The translations under genes and the position numbers were made by a program. A stretch of 22,021 bases of DNA from an uncultured Faecalibacterium sp. (lineage in GTDB: Bacteria; Bacillota; Clostridia; Oscillospirales; Ruminococcaceae). Every line of letters begins with the position of its first letter. Within the stretch, counting starts at the first letter, position 1. Location: NCBI GenBank assembly GCA_934533135.1, contig CAKTBG010000034.1, positions 1 through 22,021 of the forward strand, given 5' to 3'. The notes beneath the pieces are model-generated. The model saw only the letters and a list, made by a program, of their open reading frames with translations, searched no databases and was not told where the DNA came from. This document shows positions 6,852 through 13,364 of this stretch, in pieces.

Positions 6852-7217
6852 ATGAAACAGACAACGGTAGTCAAAAACAATAAAATGTTGGACACTGCCC
6901 GGAAGCTCCGGCGGGAGATGACTCCACAGGAACGAAAACTTTGGTATATGTTCTTGCGGAAGTATCCCGTAAAGATCTACAAACAACGAATCATTGAATC
7001 GTTTATCGTAGATTTCTACTGCACGGATGCACGTCTGGTAATCGAGCTGGACGGCTCGCAGCACTACACCGAACAGGGGCAGTGCTATGACAAAGAGAGA
7101 AGTCTGATTCTGCAAGAGTATGGATTGAAAGTTCTGCGCTTCTCGAATTCGGATGTTGATTTCCGGTTTGACCAAGTGTGTGAAGCGATTCATAACGAGA
7201 TCCAGCTTCGTCGGTAG
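6852..7217 (+). CDS. DUF559 domain protein, PD-(D/E)XK nuclease-like
   Basis: A 121-aa soluble protein that matches the DUF559 pattern: MTPQERKLW near residue 20, KQRIIESFIVDFYC in the middle, then LVIELDGSQHY, the D...R...L segment and GLKVLRFSNSDV. DUF559 is related to Vsr-type very-short-patch nucleases, with Asp and Glu of VDFY and VIELDG as likely metal ligands. Its cellular role is not established. No clear ribosome binding site precedes the ATG at 6852. It is AT-richer than its GC-rich neighbours and sits between two R1 arrays inside the pilus locus, so it probably arrived by recombination or transposition and is not part of pilus assembly. Confidence 0.85.
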   Translation: MKQTTVVKNNKMLDTARKLRREMTPQERKLWYMFLRKYPVKIYKQRIIESFIVDFYCTDARLVIELDGSQHYTEQGQCYDKERSLILQEYGLKVLRFSNSDVDFRFDQVCEAIHNEIQLRR

Positions 7218-7224
7218 CAAGCTT

Positions 7225-7485
7225 GCCCTCTCAGTCGCCTAACGGCGACAGCTCCCCCAAAGTGGGAGCCAAGAACGCGGCGGAACAGCCCTTGCCTCTC
7301 ACTTCGGGAGAGGTGGCACGGCGTAAGCCGTGACGGAGAGGGCAAGGTCGCTGGCGGAAAACGAGCCCTCTCAGTCTCGCTGTCGCTCGACAGCTCCCCC
7401 AAAGTGGGAGCCAAGAACGTTGCGGAAGAGCCCTTGCCTCTCACTTCGGGAGAGGTGGCACGGCGCAAGCCGTGACGGAGAGGGC
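7225..7485 (+). repeat. Two tandem R1 units before the sortase promoter
   Basis: Units start at 7228 and 7368 (140 bp apart) and end at 7343 and 7485. In the first unit the head hairpin is perfect, GTCGCCTAACGGCGAC, which shows that the variable head is a base-paired stem. With 6563-6824 it brackets the DUF559 gene. Confidence 0.85.
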
Positions 7486-7502
7486 TGGATCCAAAACAGC
7501 TC

Positions 7503-7531
7503 TTGCATAACCAACCCAAATACGTTATACT
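7503..7531 (+). promoter_or_regulatory. Internal promoter for sortase, base pilin and second sortase
   Basis: TTGCAT (7503-7508) and TATACT (7526-7531) are separated by 17 bases. Transcription should begin near 7538, about 50 bases before the sortase reading frame. This gives the assembly genes a supply that does not depend on the c-di-GMP-controlled leader. Confidence 0.65.
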
Positions 7532-7586
7532 GAGAGCAGGACGACGTATTTCCCTGCGCAGATGCTCTGCGTGAAGCTTAAAGGAG

Positions 7587-8363
7587 GTGGGCTGTATCAA
7601 ATGGCAGCGGATCGCGCTGAGAACAGCCGACTTTCTGATCAGCGCAGTCGTCGTGTTCTGCCTTGTGGTAGCCGGTGCCTACTCCGCCTACGCCCTGTGG
7701 GATAACTCGCAGGTGTACGCGGCAGTGGACAACGTGCAGGCTGAGCTGTTGCAGTTCAAGCCCGCAGCCGATGCCGACAACGAAGCGTCCTTTGAAGAGC
7801 TGCTTGCCATCAACTCCGATGTCAAGGGCTGGGTCACACTGGACGGCACCGCCATCGACTACCCCATCCTGCAGGGCGACACCAATTTCACCTATATCAA
7901 CACGGATGTCTACGGAGACTTCGCCCTTGCGGGCAGCATCTTCCTCGATGCCGACTGCAACGGCGAGTTCCGAGACCCCTATTCCCTGTTGTACGGCCAC
8001 CACATGGAAAACAGCAAGATGTTCGGCGATCTGGACTTGTACAAAGACGCGACGTTCTTTGACGAGAACACCACCGGCGAGCTGATCCTGCCCGACCGTA
8101 CCTACAAACTCGAGATCATGGCCTGCCTGCTGGTTCCGGCGTCGGAAGAGAGCATCTTTGAGCCGCAGCTGTGGGACGCCGACCTCGACGGTCTGCTCGA
8201 CTTTGCACGGTCGAACGCGCTGGACCTGCATGAGGACACCTTCCGCCGGTTTGAGGCAGAGGGCGGCTCGCAGATCCTTGCCATGTCCACCTGCTCGGCT
8301 GAGTTTACCGATGCACGAACCATTCTTCTGGCTTGGATGCAGCCATCTGAGCCGGAGCAGTAA
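7587..8363 (+). CDS. srtB: Class B sortase, probable pilus polymerase
   Basis: This is a membrane-anchored transpeptidase of the sortase B group. An N-terminal helix (about residues 14-36) is followed by NSDVKGWVTLDGTAIDYPI and the catalytic residues His138 (LLYGHHM), Cys236 (MSTCS) and Arg244 (DAR). It probably joins the pilins that carry TG-VILD signals, as SrtC2 does in the S. pyogenes T3 pilus. The start is abnormal. A TGA at 7572 closes the frame, and the only canonical starter before the membrane helix is GTG at 7587, which overlaps the ribosome binding site AAAGGAGG. The ideally spaced codon is ATC at 7596, and the nearby ATG at 7601 is out of frame. The true N-terminus is therefore uncertain. 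FctB-like and second sortase genes follow closely. Confidence 0.88.
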   Translation: MGCIKWQRIALRTADFLISAVVVFCLVVAGAYSAYALWDNSQVYAAVDNVQAELLQFKPAADADNEASFEELLAINSDVKGWVTLDGTAIDYPILQGDTNFTYINTDVYGDFALAGSIFLDADCNGEFRDPYSLLYGHHMENSKMFGDLDLYKDATFFDENTTGELILPDRTYKLEIMACLLVPASEESIFEPQLWDADLDGLLDFARSNALDLHEDTFRRFEAEGGSQILAMSTCSAEFTDARTILLAWMQPSEPEQ

Positions 8364-8376
8364 AGGAGGGGATGAA

Positions 8377-9222
8377 ATGAAGTTCCGAAGATTCGCGGCA
8401 GCATTGCTGATGGCGGCTCTCTGCCTGATCGCTTGCCTGCCTACCGGTTTTGCGGCTGGGTATACCGCAACTCTGGGGCTGGAGGTTCAGGTACAGTGTA
8501 CCGGTTCGTCCATCCCCACTGAGACGTTTGCTCTGGAGCTTACAGCAAAAGGCAACGCCCCAATGCCGGCACATACCGCCAGCGGTGAGGCCGCGGTGGT
8601 CACTGTGGCCAACGACGGCGACAAGGTCGTGACGGCGATCTTCCCCGAGATCACCTTCACGCAGCCCGGTTACTATTACTACACCCTGAAGCAGGCCGAG
8701 GGCACCAGTGCCAACGGTACCTACGACAGCACCGTGTACTACCTCAAGGTCAAGGTCGTCAACAGCGGCGACGCACTGCGCACCGATGTGATGGCGTTTA
8801 CCTCGTCGGATATGCCGGCAGATGCAAAGCAAAGCGAGATCCTGTTCGTCAACCACTACGCGTCGGATGACCCCAATATCCCGCCCTACACCCCGCCCGA
8901 AGATGACAACACCATCCCGGACACGCCCTATACGCCGACTGTTCCCGTGACCCCGCCTGCACCTGAAACGCCGACCAACCCGCCGGTTCAGGATGCAACG
9001 CCGGTCGTGCCCGAGACGCCCGCCGTCACCACCCCGGCCGTGCCCGACCCCACCACCCCCACCACCGTTGTGGCCGATGCAAAGCCGGACCAGAACCGGC
9101 TGATCCAGACCGGTCAGGCCAATTGGCCTGTGCCCGTGCTGGCAGGCAGCGGCATTGTCCTGATCGGTGTCGGCATCCTGCTGACCCATCACGACAATAA
9201 GAGAAAGGACGAAAATGCGTAA
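8377..9222 (+). CDS. FctB-like base pilin with proline-rich stalk
   Basis: A 281-aa surface protein starting 13 bases after the sortase stop, behind AAAGGAGGGG. The signal peptide ends near residue 25 (TGFA-A). One FctA-like beta domain (about 27-165) contains SIPTETFALEL, QPGYYYYTLKQ and YDSTVYYLKVKV, ending in FVNHY. A Pro/Thr-rich stalk follows (about 168-240, with repeated TP, PP and VP), then the sorting signal RLIQTGQ, a membrane helix and a HHDNKRKDENA tail. A small pilin domain plus polyproline stalk is the plan of S. pyogenes FctB and other base pilins that fix the fibre to peptidoglycan. LIQTG is close to LPXTG and unlike the signals of the other two pilins, so a different sortase may act on it. 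Confidence 0.88.
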   Translation: MKFRRFAAALLMAALCLIACLPTGFAAGYTATLGLEVQVQCTGSSIPTETFALELTAKGNAPMPAHTASGEAAVVTVANDGDKVVTAIFPEITFTQPGYYYYTLKQAEGTSANGTYDSTVYYLKVKVVNSGDALRTDVMAFTSSDMPADAKQSEILFVNHYASDDPNIPPYTPPEDDNTIPDTPYTPTVPVTPPAPETPTNPPVQDATPVVPETPAVTTPAVPDPTTPTTVVADAKPDQNRLIQTGQANWPVPVLAGSGIVLIGVGILLTHHDNKRKDENA

Positions 9223-9835
9223 ATCTCCGGGAATCCTCTGTATCGTGATCGGCGGCGTGCTGCTGCTGGCCGCGCTGGGCCTCTATGGGTACAACCGCTA
9301 TGAGGACGCGCAGGCAGGCGCAGAAGCGCAGGTCGTGGTGCAGGATCTGGAGCAGAAGCTGGAGCAGACGGTCAGCAAGGCCGCATCCACCGAAACATCC
9401 GCGGACAGCGAGGAAATGCTAAGCCCCGAGCTGCCGGTCGTGATGCTGGATGGATACGACTACATTGGCGTGATCTCCATCCCCGCCATCGACATCAAAC
9501 TGCCGGTGATGAGCAATTGGAGTTACCCCAAGCTGAAGATCTCGCCCTGCCGGGAGTTTGGCTCGTCTCGCACGGATGATCTGGTGATCGCCGCGCACAA
9601 CTACGAGTCGCACTTCGGAAAACTGGGCAGTGTGTCTGTCGGCGACAACGTGATTTTCACCGATATGGACGGCGTGGAAAACCACTACATCGTCCAGAAG
9701 ACCGATATCCTGCAGCCCACCGATGTGGATGCAGTCGAGCACAGCGGCTACGATTTGGTGTTGTACACCTGCACCTATGGCGGCAAGACCCGTATCACGG
9801 TGTTCTGTGATCGGATCGCCGAACCCGCAGCCTGA
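9215..9835 (+). CDS. Second sortase, probable wall-anchoring transpeptidase
   Basis: A 206-aa sortase whose start overlaps the base pilin stop by 8 bases (AAAGGA lies just upstream), so the two are coupled. The N-terminal helix (about 6-24) precedes an extracytoplasmic coiled linker. The catalytic residues are His128 (VIAAHNY), Cys186 (LYTCTYGG) and Arg193 (KTRITVFCDR). GVISIPAIDIKLPV and KLKISPCREFGSS are typical sortase core elements. The Cys motif YTC differs from class B and the usual TLxTC, so I leave the class open (closest to class D/E-like clostridial enzymes). Coupling to the LIQTG pilin suggests that it anchors the finished fibre to the cell wall. Confidence 0.85.
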   Translation: MRKSPGILCIVIGGVLLLAALGLYGYNRYEDAQAGAEAQVVVQDLEQKLEQTVSKAASTETSADSEEMLSPELPVVMLDGYDYIGVISIPAIDIKLPVMSNWSYPKLKISPCREFGSSRTDDLVIAAHNYESHFGKLGSVSVGDNVIFTDMDGVENHYIVQKTDILQPTDVDAVEHSGYDLVLYTCTYGGKTRITVFCDRIAEPAA

Positions 9836-9857
9836 GTTTTATCTGAATCGTTCCCAC

Positions 9858-9891
9858 ACACCCCGTACCAGAGATGGTATGGGGTGTTTTT
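9858..9891 (+). terminator. Terminator of the pilus locus
   Basis: ACACCCC and TACCA pair with TGGTA and GGGGTGT around a GAGA loop, followed by a run of T. It lies 22 bases after the second sortase stop and ends the locus. Confidence 0.85.
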
Positions 9892-9919
9892 GCGTTCTCG
9901 GGGGAGATACATCTTGTCC

Positions 9920-10125
9920 AACCTCTCCGTCATCCCTTCGGGATGCCACCTCCCCTAGTAGGGGAGGCTTTGGCAGTCCGCAAAGCTTCCCCTCTTCGCC
10001 AGAGGCTCTCCTACTAGGAGAGCTGTCGAGCGGAGCGAGACTGAGAGGTTGTACGGAGGGAACGCCTGCCCGGGAAGCAGATGCTTCCGGTTTCGGGATC
10101 CAGAGGCTCTGCCTCAGACGAAGCA
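9920..10125 (-). repeat. Composite R1/B repeat, inverted relative to 4185-4448
   Basis: This fills most of the gap between the pilus terminator and the next gene. Read on the minus strand it has the B segment (10125-10051, with TCCCGAAACCGGAAGCA) and an R1 unit (10050-9920). The plus-strand copy at 4185-4448 is the same family in the opposite direction, so the two form inverted repeats around the SipA-to-sortase part of the locus. The arrangement of internal hairpins differs between the copies. Confidence 0.75.
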
Positions 10126-10197
10126 CCCCCGCATAAACATCCAGCTCCCTTCATATACTGCTTCAGAGCGATCAAACTATGGGTGGGAGGCATGGGT

Positions 10198-10938
10198 ATG
10201 TTTGTGGTCACATTGAATCAAACGAGCCTGAAAAAGTTTGGGCTGGGCGTTGCCTGCTGCGCACTGGTGGTGTTCAGCGCGGTGCTGGGGCGGTACATCA
10301 GCACCCGCACGGCACCCGCTGCCGCCAGCGTGAACAAGATCGAGAGTGCGCAGGACATCCGGACGTGGTTCACCGGCTATGGCCTTGATGTGGACGGTGC
10401 AACCATCACCGCCGATAAGGTCAAGATCCCCCGCAAGTGGGATGACAGCTTTTCGGCGTTCAACGGCGTTGTCCAGCAGAGCGGTATGGATCTGACCCGC
10501 TATAAAGGCAAGACCGTGGAGAAGTGGACGGCTCTGATCCCCGCCGCCAGCCGGGGCGAAGCCAGCAGCTACGGCGTGCTGCTGGTCTATCGGAAAAAGG
10601 CCGTGGGTGCCTATCTGTTGGAGAAACCCTCGGGCATCGTCACCGGGTTGAAAGACGCGCAGACCACCATGGCGGCGCAGGAGCAGGCCGAAGAGGTCTC
10701 GGGCGAGGATTTCAGCGGCGATTGGGGCGAACGCCACGACGAGCAGCTGGCGGCATCGGAGCAGGCACAGCAGACTTCGGGCGAGGATTTCAGCGGCGAC
10801 TGGGGTGAGCGGCACGACGAAGAACTGGACGCCGCAGGCCAGAGCCAGCAGACCTCCGGTGAGCCGGAAACACTGCCGGAGCAGGCGGCGCAGTACACCG
10901 ACCTGCCCTTGGACGCGGAGGGATACCCGGTAGAATGA
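10198..10938 (+). CDS. DUF4830-type membrane-anchored protein with a duplicated tail motif
   Basis: A 246-aa protein; the ATG at 10198 lies 7 bases after GGGAGG, whereas the ATG at 10192 is too close. A single N-terminal membrane helix (about 13-33) is followed by an extracytoplasmic domain (about 45-160). That domain contains WFTGYGLDV, KIPRKWDDSFSAFNGVVQQ, LTRYKGKTV and YGVLLVYRKKAVGAYLL, the pattern of DUF4830 proteins of Clostridia, whose function is unknown. The C-terminal tail repeats SGEDFSGDWGERHDE twice (about 24 residues apart) in a Gln/Glu-rich region. It lies after the pilus terminator and repeats, so it is not evidently part of the pilus operon. A link to ptsH downstream is not evident either. 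Confidence 0.8.
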   Translation: MFVVTLNQTSLKKFGLGVACCALVVFSAVLGRYISTRTAPAAASVNKIESAQDIRTWFTGYGLDVDGATITADKVKIPRKWDDSFSAFNGVVQQSGMDLTRYKGKTVEKWTALIPAASRGEASSYGVLLVYRKKAVGAYLLEKPSGIVTGLKDAQTTMAAQEQAEEVSGEDFSGDWGERHDEQLAASEQAQQTSGEDFSGDWGERHDEELDAAGQSQQTSGEPETLPEQAAQYTDLPLDAEGYPVE

Positions 10939-11102
10939 AAAAACAGCGCAGGAATGTTATGTTGTATCCAACTAGACGTTTGTCGCTTTTGACGAAAAAG
11001 AATTACAAAAGCGAAAAAATGTGTATTTGTTGCATTTTAGCGGGAAGATTATGTTCAAATGTAACAAAAAAACCGGTAAAAAATTGGCAGTATAAAACGG
11101 TG

Positions 11103-11128
11103 AAAAATTGCCCGATAGGGTTTATAAT
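11103..11128 (+). promoter_or_regulatory. Probable promoter of ptsH-ptsI
   Basis: The gap 10939-11221 is AT-rich and carries TATAAT at 11123-11128 about 95 bases before ptsH. No good -35 box lies at the right distance (TTGCCC at 11108 is too near), so only the -10 box is convincing. The remaining sequence holds no gene. Confidence 0.45.
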
Positions 11129-11221
11129 AAGGGTAGTAACATCCGGCGGCAAAAATCAACTGTGGCCGCACTCCGGAGTGGCAGAGGCCGTCCGGCGTGG
11201 ATGAAGTAAGGAGAAAATGAC

Positions 11222-11479
11222 ATGAAGGAATTCCAGTATACCGTTAAGGATGCCTGTGGCATCCACGCTCGTCCGGCAGGCCTGCTCGTCAAGGTCGCCA
11301 AGGGTTTTGCAAGCACCGCGACCCTCGAGAAAGAGGGTAAGTCCTGCGACCTGCGCAAGCTGATGGCTCTGATGGGCATGGGCGTCAAGCAGGGTGACAC
11401 CGTTACCATCAAGGTCGAAGGCGACGACGAAGCTGCCGCAGCCGAGGCGATCCAGAAGTTCCTGACCGAGAACGTCTGA
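11222..11479 (+). CDS. ptsH: Phosphocarrier protein HPr
   Basis: An 85-aa cytoplasmic HPr of normal length that accepts phosphate from enzyme I and passes it to sugar-specific EIIA proteins. The phosphorylation site GIHARPAG has His15 and Arg17. The region that normally carries the regulatory serine (KSIMGVM) reads DLRKLMALM, so position 46 is Lys and no HPr-kinase site is present. VKQGDTVTI and the C-terminal helix EAAAAEAIQKFL fit the fold. It is preceded by AAGGAGAAAATGAC and followed by a terminator hairpin and ptsI. It is a housekeeping gene with no visible link to the pilus. Confidence 0.95.
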   Translation: MKEFQYTVKDACGIHARPAGLLVKVAKGFASTATLEKEGKSCDLRKLMALMGMGVKQGDTVTIKVEGDDEAAAAEAIQKFLTENV

Positions 11480-11501
11480 TCTGCGCGATCAACGAGATGA
11501 G

Positions 11502-11537
11502 AAGCCCTCGTAGGGAAAATGCCTGCGGGGGCTTTTT
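11502..11537 (+). terminator. Hairpin terminator between ptsH and ptsI
   Basis: AAGCCCTCGTAGG pairs over 13 positions (including G-U pairs) with CCTGCGGGGGCTT around GAAAATG, followed by five T. As ptsI starts 28 bases later with no clear promoter of its own, it is probably partial and gives more HPr than enzyme I. Confidence 0.8.
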
Positions 11538-11565
11538 GAGTATAAGATGAGAAGGAGAATTTGCG

Positions 11566-13212
11566 ATGCAGGTAGGCACCGGTAAAAGCATTCTGAACGG
11601 AATTGCGATTGGCAAGCTGAAAATCTACAAGAAAAAAGATACCACGATCTCGGCCGCAGAGGTCGCCGACACCGCAGCGGAACTCGCCCGCTTTGAAGAA
11701 GCACGCGAAAAGGCCATCGACCAGCAGACCGCCCTCTACGAGAAGGCTCTGGCCGAGGCGGGCGAGGACATCGCCGAGGTGTTCAATATCCACGCGATGA
11801 TGCTGGACGACGACGACTTTGTGGATGCCATCAAGGAGATCATCAACAGCCAGAAGAAGTGCGCTGAGTACGCCATCAAGACCGCAGGCGACAATCAGGC
11901 CGCGGTGTTTGCTGCCATGGATGACCCGTATCTGCAGGCACGCAGTGCCGACGTCATCGACATCGCACAGGCAATGCTGGACATCCTGCAGGGTGTGGAC
12001 AACGCCAGCCTGCAGGGAACGGAGCCGAGCATCCTCGTGGCCGAGGATCTGGCTCCCTCTGAGACCGTCCGGATGGATAAGAGCCTGCTGCTGGGCTTCA
12101 TCACCCGCGAGGGCAGCTCCAACAGCCACACCGCCATCCTTGCCCGCAGCATGAACATCCCCGCCCTGATCCAGTGCAAGGATATCCGGGATGACTGGGA
12201 TGGCAAAATGGCCGTGGTGGACGGCTACAACGCCTGCGTTTATGTGGATCCCACCCCGGATCTGCTCAAGAGCCTGAAGAAGCGTCAGCAGGAAGACCAG
12301 AAAAAGCAGGCTCTGCTGCAGGAGCTGAAGGGCAAGCCCAACACCACCCTTGACGGCAAGACCGTCAATGTCTACGCCAACATCGGCGGCATGGGCGATG
12401 TGGGAGCCGTACAGCAGAACGACGCCGGCGGCGTGGGTCTGTTCCGCACCGAGTTCGTGTATCTGAACTGCAAGGATTTCCCCACCGAGGAGTATCAGTT
12501 CGAGGCCTACAAGCAGGTGCTCGAGAGTCTGGCTCCCAAGAAGGTCGTCGTCCGCACCTGCGACATCGGTGCCGACAAGACGGTGGATTACATGAAGCTG
12601 GATCACGAAGAGAATCCGGCACTGGGCTACCGTGCCATCCGCATCTGCCTGACCCGGAAAGACTTCTTCAAGACCCAGCTGCGCGCCCTGCTGCGGGCTT
12701 CGGCATACGGCAATATGAGCATCATGTTCCCGATGATCACCAGCCTGCGGGAGCTGCAGGACGCCAAGGCCACGCTGGAAGAATGCCGACAGGAGCTGCG
12801 CGCCGAGGGCAAGAAGTTTGACGAGAAGATCGAAGTCGGCACCATGATCGAGACCCCGGCTGCGGTGATGATCGCCGACGATCTGGCCGCCGAGTGCGAC
12901 TTCTTCTCCATCGGCACCAACGATCTGACCCAGTACACCTGCGCCCTCGATCGCCAGAATGCGAAGCTGGAGCCGTTCTTCAACCCGCATCATCCGGCCG
13001 TCCTGCGCGAGATCCAGATGACCATCGAGGCCGGACACCGCCACAACATCTGGGTCGGCATCTGCGGCGAGCTGGGTGCCGATACCGCCCTGACCGAGAC
13101 CTTCCTGCGGATGGGTGTGGACGAGCTGTCCATGAACGCCAAGAGCGTTCTGCCGGTGCGCAAGATCATCCGCAGCCTCGACCTGAGCAAGCCCTCGAAT
13201 AAGCACGTCTGA
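11566..13212 (+). CDS. ptsI: PTS enzyme I (phosphoenolpyruvate-protein phosphotransferase)
   Basis: A 548-aa cytoplasmic enzyme that takes phosphate from PEP and gives it to HPr. The N-terminal HPr-binding helical part is followed by the swivel domain with the catalytic His188 in GSSNSHTAILARS. The C-terminal PEP-binding barrel has GVGLFRTEF, CDIGADKTVDY, the FFSIGTNDLTQYTCALDRQN segment and VGICGELGAD with the catalytic Cys. The length is slightly below the usual 570. The start at 11566 follows AGAAGGAGAAT. A strong terminator follows at 13239. Confidence 0.97.
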   Translation: MQVGTGKSILNGIAIGKLKIYKKKDTTISAAEVADTAAELARFEEAREKAIDQQTALYEKALAEAGEDIAEVFNIHAMMLDDDDFVDAIKEIINSQKKCAEYAIKTAGDNQAAVFAAMDDPYLQARSADVIDIAQAMLDILQGVDNASLQGTEPSILVAEDLAPSETVRMDKSLLLGFITREGSSNSHTAILARSMNIPALIQCKDIRDDWDGKMAVVDGYNACVYVDPTPDLLKSLKKRQQEDQKKQALLQELKGKPNTTLDGKTVNVYANIGGMGDVGAVQQNDAGGVGLFRTEFVYLNCKDFPTEEYQFEAYKQVLESLAPKKVVVRTCDIGADKTVDYMKLDHEENPALGYRAIRICLTRKDFFKTQLRALLRASAYGNMSIMFPMITSLRELQDAKATLEECRQELRAEGKKFDEKIEVGTMIETPAAVMIADDLAAECDFFSIGTNDLTQYTCALDRQNAKLEPFFNPHHPAVLREIQMTIEAGHRHNIWVGICGELGADTALTETFLRMGVDELSMNAKSVLPVRKIIRSLDLSKPSNKHV

Positions 13213-13238
13213 GCGATCCCATCTAAAAAGAGCCAAGC

Positions 13239-13278
13239 GACCCCCGGTGAGATGAAACCTTCTCACCGGGGGTCTTGT
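13239..13278 (+). terminator. Terminator after ptsI
   Basis: GACCCCCGGTGAG pairs perfectly with CTCACCGGGGGTC around a 10-base loop, followed by TTGTAT. A strong stem with a weak T-tail closes the pts unit. Confidence 0.85.
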
Positions 13279-13302
13279 ATACCCGAAAATTTGCAAAAAT
13301 GC

Positions 13303-13331
13303 TTTCAAACCCGAAAGCGAGATGCTATACT
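13303..13331 (+). promoter_or_regulatory. Promoter of the cation efflux gene
   Basis: TTTCAA (13303-13308) and TATACT (13326-13331, with a TG extension) are separated by 17 bases, 34 bases before the ATG. Confidence 0.7.
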
Positions 13332-13364
13332 GAAATCACACTCCATCCCACAAGGAGGAAATCC

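Noticed and set aside
11122..13308. Long minus-strand open frame (728 codons) opposite ptsH-ptsI
   Set aside because: It is a shadow of GC-rich codon use in enzyme I; it has low-complexity His/Gly/Val composition, no ribosome binding site and no family marks.
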